Below are positions 56,401 through 64,000 of a stretch of 64,000 nt of DNA, in pieces. The number at the start of each line of letters is the position of its first letter. Position 1 is the first letter of the stretch. This DNA comes from Paratinospora sagittata. Its lineage: Eukaryota; Streptophyta; Magnoliopsida; Ranunculales; Menispermaceae. The position numbers were made by a program, and so were the translations under genes. The notes under the pieces were generated by a model, which made no database searches, was not told where the DNA came from, and was given only the letters and a program-made list of their open reading frames with translations. The stretch spans positions 26,192,501 through 26,256,500 of the forward strand of contig CM069610.1 of the NCBI GenBank assembly GCA_035771175.1, in the 5' to 3' direction.

Positions 56401-59400
56401 GGATGTTGAGATCCAAGTCATCCTAAAACAAAATGTGCAAATGCAGTCAGTTATAGAAGGGCAATAACATCTATCACAAGATCAATCTTATGGTATCTTT
56501 TCCATTTTGAATGATAGTGCTGGATTAGTAATAAGTAATAACTCATAAGATAATATGGTATTGATGCAGTTTAAGGGGGACGAAGATATTGGGCTTAAGG
56601 TTCGTGTAAGGGTGCAAAAAAGCAAGGTAAACTTATTGTCGATAAAGTTGTGGATGTATACTTCACATACTCAAATTACACTCTACATGAAAATTTTTTA
56701 TTTCTACCTGTAGATATCTACATTATTTAACAATTTCTTTTTGACATTTTATGTTATTTACGTTGTACCCCGTGCATAGACATATGATAACAATTGAGAC
56801 TCCTGGGTCAAAGGAAACTAGAAAACTAAAAGATTATGGGCAGTCCTAGTAACAGGGGGCCAAGGCCCAAAGCCATGAACAAGCCCAAAAAGCTGCAACC
56901 ACGCCTTACCTATTTGGAAGTGGAGACTCAAATCCTGACCTTTTAGAGGTAGGGAGATGTCATTTGCTACTCATGTTAGTGAGTGTTACTTTATTATTGC
57001 CAACAAGGAGTTGGCCTAATGGTTGTGGGACAACTTGGTGAACAAGAAGTACCCAGGTTCGAAACTCACCACTAGTTAGATAGGGGAGTAGTTGCGCTAC
57101 TAACATTAACATGAATACTAACATTGTTTCTTCTCAAGAAAAAAGGTCTTCATTATTTTTGATGAATATTAAACATGAGCACCAAATCTTGGATGCATTA
57201 ATATTGTTATTATAAGGACCCAACCTAACTAGAAACCAATGTTCTCCATTGAGCTTTGATATCACACTTGTTACGACCATCCCAATAAATCCTTACTTTG
57301 GCCCAATAAAGATCTCAAGGCCTGTCCTAAAATATTTTGCATAGCCTACCTATTTGTCTCAATAATCTAACCCAAGAAGGGGGGTGTTTACAGGGGGGGG
57401 GGGGGGTGTGAATCAGGTTTGTGTAGATCACCTAGTAACTATGGTTAATTTTGCAAATTCAAGAGCAGAAATCAAAACGATGCACCATACAAGAATCTTT
57501 TGTGTGGTTTGTCACAATCTTGCTTACATCAACGTACCTAATCCTATGGGAACTAATCCTACGACCTGCAAGGATACCAAACCTTGTGTGAACCCAAACC
57601 CAAGAGGATCGATCTCACATCTCTAGAAACAACCCTCTTTTGGATTGCACACCATAGGTCTCAATACAACATATAGGAGAAAATTTATACTAGTGTTTTA
57701 ACCTTGTAGAAGGATACAAATAAGCATAGAGGCCCATTGCAATTCTTCTTGATCCGAAGATGCTTAGTCCCCTTAGAAAAGATGAGATTCATTTGGCTCA
57801 AAAACAAGGGATTTCTTGTCCATTAGTTCTAGAAAGACTACTTTTAAGGAATATATTATGACTGTTCAAGATAATGGATTTATATTAAATGTAGTTTAAA
57901 ACTTACCTTAAGATAATATGGGCTGTTCAAAATTCAGAACTTTAAGTTGGTTTATACAATTTGTAATTATATAAATAAGCCATGCATTTATATTAATTAA
58001 TTATTTATTTTTTATTGCCTAGGTGTGGCTCACCTAAGCAAGGTACATCACCTAAGCATTACTTAGCACTTTAACTGAAGTTACTCAACTCAACAAAGTC
58101 TTTTCCTAACTACATGGTGTCAATTACATGAAATTGCTTCCTCCTCTACTTTGTTCCATCAAGGGCTAAGTCTGCATTTATATTTCAAGTTCTGATATCT
58201 TTCTTATCTATCTCTATCAATGTTATTGCTTTGACAACATTGTAAAAAGGGTCAGTAATGCCTATCTAGTCAAGAATCAGGATTTACCTTTCTAAAATAC
58301 TGTCTGTTGGCAACATACTCTATACCTCCTTAACACAAAATCCATATGCAATATGCCTCATTATTGTTGCACCTCCTTTGTGAAAGTTCCTTGATGCATA
58401 TAGCCATGACAAAACAAATTTCATGCATCTTATGAGAGCACAAGTTCTTGATCTCAATTGCCTTTATCAGTTTATCTTATGTATCCTTTGGGTTCACCTC
58501 CTCTATAGTCATTAATGACTATATAGTTTGTATGGGAAACAACAGGAATTTCTAGAATGTTGAGACAGGAACTAACATGATTATGATGCACTGTAGAATT
58601 GTTCAACATATGTGAATTTTGTAAGTATTTGCCACCTTTGTTATGCTAGACTTACACATGTAATGGGATTCTGAAGAATGGGGAGTGCTAAGGAAGATCT
58701 AAAATTCTCCCTAGGACAACTTTTAGTTGTTATTCTGTTTGTGTTCTATTTTCAATACGGTCAACTTCTATATGCAAGACTTCAGCATTGCAACCCCATT
58801 CAGGAAAATCCTATGAGCCTTTAAGGTTTTCAACATTCAAGACTCATCTTGTGTAAAATATTTCGGATAGAAATTTTTCCTTCATATCACGTAAGGTCCA
58901 TAACTTTATGTTATATAACAATTATCTTTCTAATTATCTTTCACATTACAAGAAGTCTAGATGTGTTCAATGCACCATGTGAGTCACTGAGTCTAGAAGC
59001 TTTATCTATTATTCAGCAATTCTTTTATTCGTGAAGAATGCTTGCATCAAGTTGGGATCCTACAAAAGGTTTATGTCTGGCATGTGACATGTTTATCCAT
59101 GTTAGATGGGTCTCTTACATTTACCTTGCTTTCTCATTCTCATCTCATGATTTCCATTTTCAAAAACCATTAGTTATATTGTCTTCTTGTTCAGGTGTCA
59201 AGGCCCTACAAGCAAGCCGAGTTTGACATTATATTTGGGGAGGGAGTGAATAAACTGGTTAGTAACAGATGTGTGTTTTTTTTTTTTTTTTGAACCACTT
59301 CCATCTAACTTTTTTGACTAATTCCTGCAGGGATGCATTCTGGATTGTGGGGAAGTAATGGGCATAATAGTGAAAAAAGGTTCTTGGTATAGCTATGAAG

Positions 59401-59407
59401 ATCATAG
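47490..59407 (+). CDS. RECA1: Chloroplast-type RecA recombinase (exons 1-11; last exon not found)
   Basis: Plastid DNA recombination and repair ATPase; the nuclear cpRecA of plants. Exons: 47490-47693, 48568-48659, 48923-48998, 51013-51075, 51192-51321, 55418-55503, 55592-55717, 56142-56246, 56570-56626, 59195-59257, 59331-59407. All introns are GT-AG and the phases match, giving about 359 codons. Residues 1-50 are rich in Ser, Phe and Arg and lack acidic residues, as in a plastid transit peptide. [19 protein letters not shown] starts the RecA core. Walker A is GPESSGKT (127-134), the catalytic Glu is in DAEHAFDP (E157), Walker B is LICVDS (D205), and the L2 region has FLNQIRYK. The text is very close to Arabidopsis cpRecA as I know it. 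The family continues after YEDHR with about 60-80 residues beginning LGQGREKAL; these are not in the window. Introns 3, 5 and 9 exceed 2 kb and carry transposons. No disruption is seen within the eleven exons. Confidence 0.93.
47694..48567 (+). other. RECA1 intron 1
   Basis: 874-bp intron, GTAATC to TTTCAG. I see no gene or recognisable mobile element in it. Confidence 0.8.
49450..50295. mobile_element. hAT-type element in RECA1 intron 3
   Basis: Flanked by an exact 8-bp duplication GTTGCATT (49442-49449, 50296-50303). The ends CAAGGTTTAAAAAAGCG and, inverted, CATTGTTTTAAAAAAACG form short terminal inverted repeats. Both subterminal regions are packed with GAGGCTTAAGCCTC-type palindromes (about 49470-49545 and 50150-50275). 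It is 846 bp, AT-rich inside and noncoding, so a non-autonomous hAT element. Confidence 0.85.
51660..51960 (+). pseudogene. LINE reverse-transcriptase C-terminal remnant
   Basis: The + strand reading gives [20 protein letters not shown], the conserved GRGRPK.TW segment near the C-terminus of plant LINE ORF2. After a frameshift there is text like [12 protein letters not shown] (family: W..RIHVADP). Short and frameshifted. Confidence 0.7.
52836..53090 (+). pseudogene. Second LINE reverse-transcriptase remnant
   Basis: The + strand reading contains [13 protein letters not shown] and [11 protein letters not shown], corresponding to the MLYG.ECW and MLRWMCG..RKD region of plant LINE ORF2, with stops. 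In an intact LINE this region lies upstream of the GRGRPK segment; here it is downstream, so the two scraps come from separate insertions or a rearrangement. Confidence 0.6.
53780..54955 (+). mobile_element. Small TRIM-like LTR element in RECA1 intron 5
   Basis: A 5' LTR of about 385 bp (53780-54164, starting TGTAGAATATAAA) is followed by a tRNA-Met-type PBS TTGGTATTAGAGCC (54167-54180), about 580 bp of internal sequence, a PPT-like AAGCCGGGGAGAA (54745-54757), and a 3' LTR starting TGTAGAATATAAA at 54761. The 3' LTR breaks off at about 54955, half its length. There is no gag or pol. The internal region starts with a long CT-rich tract (about 54180-54415). Confidence 0.75.
56627..59194 (+). 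other. RECA1 intron 9 (2.6 kb)
   Basis: GTAAAC to TGTTCAG. Around 57367-57640 it contains CCCAAGAAGGGGGGTG.. followed by text like the reversed SIRE-type LTR B, probably an LTR fragment; a G run of about 15 sits at 57392-57406. The rest holds no gene I can support. Confidence 0.65.
57367..57640 (-). repeat. Possible SIRE-like LTR edge in RECA1 intron 9
   Basis: ACCCAAGAAGGGGGGTG, then a G run and TGTGAATCAGGTT, resembles the reversed LTR end seen in B (GTCCAAGAGGGGGGTGAATTGG). No second end or target duplication was found. Confidence 0.4.
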
Positions 59408-61621
59408 GTTTGTCTTGCTCAACTGTAATCACTTATTTTGTTTTGTTTATGGCTATTGATCCTTATTACAATGTTTTGTTGTACTCAAGAGAGTGATGGG
59501 TCACTGATAAAGAAATGGATCTCTATTGACCCATCTAGATGTCAAGCCAAAATTCCAGTCCTATACTCTCTTCAAATACTAAAAGTATACTTACACTAAC
59601 CAAATAATCATTTTTTTTTCTAAATATTCATTAGTCCAATTGAGATAATAACTCAGCAAAAAAGAAATGTAAAGGGAAACAATTATGACAGAATGTTAGC
59701 TATGTTATTTATTTTCTTTGTAGTTTGGCTGATCTTCCTGATGAGTCAATCAATTCAATATTTTGTATTATCAAGCTAATGTGCTTTTTATTATGATAAA
59801 TTTCTGTGGGATAGTCTGTCACTCTACTTTGTAATTGATGTCTTGTATGGGCATTGCACTCCTTCATCACTATTTTCTTTCTGCATTTGTAAATTCTACT
59901 TACCCAAAGAATTAATTTTTATATGTGGTAATTTGGAGAGTTAATATTATTCTTGGATGGACTTTGCTAGGGTTTTCTTGCGATAACGGCTACCATCCTT
60001 AGTATATATTTCATCTGATGTCTATAATTGGCTCAATTATGCTATTGCATCAAGCTAGCTACAGTTAGTCTCTCCTGCAGATTGTTAAATGGAAGCTGGG
60101 AAACTTGTCTCGGATATTACACTTTGGATTGAGTTCTGGCTGTTTCACTTTTAAGTACTTATTGAAGAAAAACCACTACCTGTAAAATTAAATATTTGAT
60201 GTCCTCATTTTCGATTGCCAAAGGAAATTTTATTAGAAATTATAAAAAATAAAGAATATCAGAGGAACAAAAAAATAGATGAAACTTGGTAGAGGTCTCA
60301 TTAGAACGGTGAATGGAACAAGAATGCAACTTTCAGATACACATCAAACTATTCCATCTTAGTAAAGAAGTATCATTATTCTTGGAGTATAATTTTTTTT
60401 TTTAAAGACCATCATTCTTATTCTCAAATGCATTTTTGTTTTTTAAAGAAGCCACAACAACAGCTTATGTTTAAATGACTTTTAAGTTCCTTCTATAATG
60501 CATGAAAGCATGAACAAAGGAAAGGGCATAGCTAAAATTCTCTTTTAAAGAAGCTACTGAATAGAAATCAGTAATAATGCTGCTTTTGATAAACTACCTA
60601 ATGTCAGCTCAGGTGGGTAAATATTGTTGCCAAATTCTAGAAATTGAGTTTCTATATTCTTGGGTTGTTATAATGCAGTTATTTGTTTTTGTATTTCCCT
60701 CCATTTTATGCATTGGTTTACGTTCAGTATTCTAAGTAGTGATGGTATTTCTATAAATTCAAGTATATATCTCAGGCTTATTGTCTGACCAGGTAAAGCA
60801 TTTCATGTACTCCTAATATCTTCTTGAATCATTCAACTTGCATTTTCTCTCTTTTGTTTTTGAATAGCATGTCCTTCCTCTTGTCTAACTTAGAAAAAAA
60901 TAACCTTTGCCCACTTTCCTTCATTTGATCAGTAACTCTTGTGCTTATTATCTCTAGGCTCCTGAGAATTAATTCCTAATTTATCCTTTCTAGTTTGTCT
61001 CTTGTTTACTGTAACATCCTCGTCTCAATCATACTCATTCTGCATCACATAATGTGACCGGTTTTATGACTATTGTGTAAAACTCCCTCTTAAATCAAAA
61101 GATATTTTCTTGTCTCACAAATGTCTAATGAAATACTTTGATTCAATCATCCAGCTGTAATTAAATGAATGGTTTTTTCTCCATTCTCTCCCTCTTTATG
61201 GATGATTGAGCTTGATAAGAAAAATGATAAAGTTGTTTGTGATTTGTTGTTTTTCTTTTTGTTTTCATTCTGTTTCTCTACACTATTTCTACTTAAAATG
61301 CAATTCTCATACTTATGTTAGTTTTCTTCTTTTCTTGGGGTGTTAGAAGGTATTTTTTTTTATAGTTTTACGTTTATGACTATCTTGCTCTAGTTTCATC
61401 AATAAATACAATGTCAACAGCGAGCAACAATCCGTGAATCCTCTCTGCCTCTTTGTCTTTCTCCCTCAATCCCCCCTAAGGGCTCATTGTTGACCCCAGG
61501 TTTAATGATGGAGGAGTTGTTGTCTTCCCATTGGTAGACTTGCTAATTTAATCAAATCTCTTTCTTATTAGAGTTAACCACAGATTCTGCTACTTTCAGT
61601 CAGTTTTTATAAATGGCTACT
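59408..61621 (+). other. Sequence downstream of RECA1 exon 11
   Basis: 2.2 kb starting with a GT splice donor (GTTTGT). I looked for the RecA C-terminal exon (LGQGREKAL...) and did not find it. A possible alternative terminal exon is at 60081-60132. Otherwise AT-rich with no recognisable gene, and most likely intron sequence. Confidence 0.6.
60081..60132 (+). other. Possible alternative terminal exon of RECA1
   Basis: A strong acceptor (TCTCCTGCAG) ends at 60080. Spliced to exon 11 (phase 2), it would give R, LLNGSWETCLGYYTLD and a TGA at 60130-60132. This does not match the family C-terminus (LGQGREKAL). It would make a RecA about 376 residues long, without the C-terminal lobe. It may be a chance acceptor. 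Confidence 0.25.
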
Positions 61622-61822
61622 TGATAGATCTCAAGATTTTGAAAGAAAGGAAAAATGAAAGCAAATCAAGAAATTGTAATCTCGTGTTTACAAGAAAACA
61701 TTCCAATTACAAGTTACAGTCAGTTAATTCGAGTGAACTGTGGCACTCCCAATTGTACAACAAAAAGCACATGAATGAATCAATGAATCCCAATTCCCTT
61801 TACACCCATTATTTATAGTACA
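61622..61822 (-). repeat. Presumed 3' LTR of chromovirus J
   Basis: On the minus strand, a purine-rich AGAAGGGAGAAAGAAGA (about 61823-61840) is followed by TGTACTATAAATAATGGG (61822), a good LTR start. The other edge is placed at TGATAGATCTC (61622) only because it gives a TG..CA unit; the LTR could be longer. Short LTRs are usual in Reina chromoviruses. Confidence 0.45.
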
Positions 61823-61853
61823 TCTTCTTTCTCCCTTCTCTGCAACACATTCT

Positions 61854-64000
61854 TTATACTTCAGCACGTTCAGCTCCTGAATTTACAGTTTTTCCCTCTG
61901 ACGTCTCCTCTCCGACCTTAGATTTACTTCTCCTGAAATAAGTAAAACGAATAGGTGGTTTATCAATACCCCCCGCCCAAATTATCAACTTGTCCTCAAG
62001 TTGAAATTCTGGAAATTGGTGGCGAATAGCCTCAAATGTTTCCCAAGTAGCCTCCGACTCTGGAAGGTCATGCCAGCGAATCAACACATCCGGTCCTTCA
62101 GCTGCAGAAGCTGGAACATGAGGACGTAATCCAATCACCGCCGGATGAAGAACACACAGCTCTAAGGTATCTCGCAACTGAGGTGGTAACGCCTGTGGAG
62201 AATGCATATCACCCACCACACGTTGTAGTTGTGAGACATGGAAAACTAGATGTAAGGCGGAATAATCTGGAAGGCGAAGCCGATAAGCAACAACACCAAT
62301 ACGCTCCAGCACCTCAAAAGGACCATAATATCGGGAAGCCAACTTCTCGTTACGCCGATGAGCCAAAGATTGCTAGACATAAGGGCGCAACTTCGGAAAA
62401 AACCATCTCACCCGATACAAACTCCACATCTCGACGCTTCGAATTAGCACAAACCTTCATTAACTGCTGGGCACGATTCAAATTAGCTTTAAATTGTGCT
62501 AACAACTCATCACGAGCAACCAATTGCTGATCCACTGCTGAAACACAAGTAGAATCCATAGTATAATGAACCAACAGTGGAGGATGTCTGCCGTACAAAG
62601 CCAGAAAAGGAGTCATGTGTGCCGAAGTATGGAAGGAAGTATTATACCAATATTCCGCCCAATGTAACCAATCATACCACAATTTGGTCGCTCTGACACA
62701 AAACAACGCAAATACGTTTCCAAGCATCTATTAACCACCTCCGATTGGCCATCCGTCTGCTGGTGATAAGCCGTACTACGCTTAAGGGTAGTACCCAACA
62801 TTCTAAATAACTCAGTCCAAAACAAACTCAAGAAAATCTTATCCCAGTCCGAAACAATGGAACGCGGAATGCCATGAAGGCCCACTACTTCCTTAACAAA
62901 CACAGCTGCAACTGATTTTGCAGTAAAAGGATGACGCAATGCAATGAAGTGGGCAAATTTTGAAAGCCTATCCACCACAACTAAAATTGAATCAACCCCC
63001 CCCCCCCCCCAAGGAAAATGGCAAGCCTTCAACAAAATCCATAGTCAAGTCATCCCACACTTGTTCCGGTAAAGGCAACGGTTGAAGCAACCCAGCAGGA
63101 GACATTGCCAAGTATTTATTGCGTTGACATACCTCGCACTTAGCAACAAACTTACGGACTGATTTACACATCCCAGGCCAAAACCATTCTTTGATACGTC
63201 TTATATTCAACGGAGTGACCACCTACTGCTGTATCGTGAAACTCATGAAGTAGAGTTTGAATGAACGGAGATTGTTGTGGGAGAACAATACGCCCACGAA
63301 AAAGAAGCAACTCATTAGCAAGAGAATAACCCGGAAATGAAAATGGTTGTTGTCGTACCTGCTCCCCCGCAACTTCGACAACTGCGCATCATTAATCAGT
63401 TGCTGATGCAACTCATCCCAATTCACCACAGAAGGCCAACTTACAGCAGCAGCAGAACACACCGGCTCCATCCGAGACAATGCATCGGCAGCCCTATTTT
63501 CAGATTCGGGACGGTTTTCGATTTCAAAGTCATACCCAAGCAACTTGACTACCATTTTTTATGCTCCTCACTCACCAAAAGTTGTTCCAACAAAAACTTT
63601 AAACTTCGTTGATCTGTGCGCACCACAAATTTGCGCCCAAGAAGGTAAGGACACCACTTTTGAATAGATAACACGACTGCCATAAGTTCTCGTTCATACA
63701 CTGATTTGAGACGCTCCTGACTTAACAAAACTTGGCTAAAAAATGCAATAGGACGCTGATTTTGCATAAGAACAACACCCAAACCATAGCCCGACACATC
63801 AGTCTTAATAATAAATGCAAAGAAAAATCAGGAAGTGCCAAAACTAGTACCATGACCATAGCCCCTTTCAACTTCTGAAATGCATTTTCAGCTTCGTCAT
63901 TCCATCCAAAACGATCCTTTTTGAGCTGCTCTGTTAATGGCCAAGCAAGTTGGCCATAACCCTTGACGAACTTCCGATAATACCCTGTTAGGCCAAGAAA
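61854..64000 (-). pseudogene. pol of chromovirus J (Reina-like), runs off the window
   Basis: On the minus strand from the window edge: RT C-terminal thumb ([12 protein letters not shown], about 63960-63990); RNase H (63549-63797: [30 protein letters not shown]; then 63223-63555 with ADALSRM); the integrase zinc-binding part (62992-63222: KFVAKCEVCQRNK, its His pair not seen); the core with first Asp in [12 protein letters not shown], second Asp in [10 protein letters not shown], Glu in [13 protein letters not shown]; and the C-terminus 61854-62366 (YYGPFEVLERIG, VFHVSQLQ) with a chromodomain-like end (RWHDLPESEATWE). Several frame breaks, one at a run of 15 C at 62996-63010. It may lie in the last intron of RECA1. 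Confidence 0.85.

Noticed and set aside
58140..58800. Decayed Copia pol in RECA1 intron 9
   Set aside because: Some minus-strand text is vaguely reminiscent, but I could not find a catalytic motif or continuous domain.
1..64000. Endogenous pararetrovirus or other viral insertion
   Set aside because: All RT-bearing segments show LTR-retrotransposon or LINE context (integrase, LTR, PBS, chromodomain-like end); no movement protein or caulimovirid arrangement was seen.

Overview
This is a 64 kb piece of an angiosperm (most likely eudicot) nuclear genome. The signs are AT-rich sequence, a spliced nuclear gene for a plastid-type RecA, and dense nested LTR retrotransposons (Ty3/gypsy chromoviruses, Athila-like elements, Copia-type LTRs) with CACTA, hAT and Tourist-like DNA transposons. 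I cannot name the species. Only one ordinary host gene is visible: RECA1 (chloroplast RecA), on the + strand from 47490, with eleven exons that splice cleanly to 59407. Its expected last exon is not in the window.

Layout. 1-13189 holds decayed retroelements: an Athila-like non-autonomous element (A, minus; PBS and 5' LTR to 3465), a lone chromovirus-type LTR (E, 3466-5769), a 5' LTR + PBS + gag/protease remnant (F, minus, 5770-8984), a Copia reverse transcriptase scrap, and a degenerate + strand Ty3/gypsy gag-pol (G, 9263-13189). At 13190 a second Athila-like element (C, minus; 3' LTR 13190-14679, PBS at about 33202-33219) interrupts G's integrase. C is inflated by a Copia-type solo LTR (S1, 15029-16999, TSD TCCCA), a CACTA element (18841-31238, TSD GGT) and a hAT element (31385-32509, TSD GCATTCAC). 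The CACTA itself carries chromovirus H (21093-29632, TSD TAAAC), and H's integrase is split by chromovirus N (22634-26766, TSD GTAC[A/G]). From 34074 to 46533 an Athila-like + strand LTR (K) is split by solo LTR S2 (34352-45766, TSD ATAAT), which is split by an opposite-strand LTR B (36113-45731, TSD [C/T]AATT), which is split by chromovirus D (38202-45514, TSD GTTAC). RECA1 follows a Tourist-like MITE; its introns contain a second hAT element, two LINE scraps and a TRIM-like LTR element. A Reina-like chromovirus (J, minus) fills 61622-64000.

The most unusual observation concerns the three chromovirus copies D, N and H. Each has a good 3' LTR and 5-bp target-site duplications, but none has a 5' LTR, and each enters the coding region abruptly (in gag, RNase H and RT). 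In D and N the place of the 5' LTR is taken by related foreign modules ending in TGTCACACCCC. In D this module is a near-perfect 483-bp palindrome. A second unusual signal is a pair of divergent plant-snRNA-type promoters (USE-like element plus TATA-like box at snRNA-like spacing) inside the hAT element at 31593-31828.
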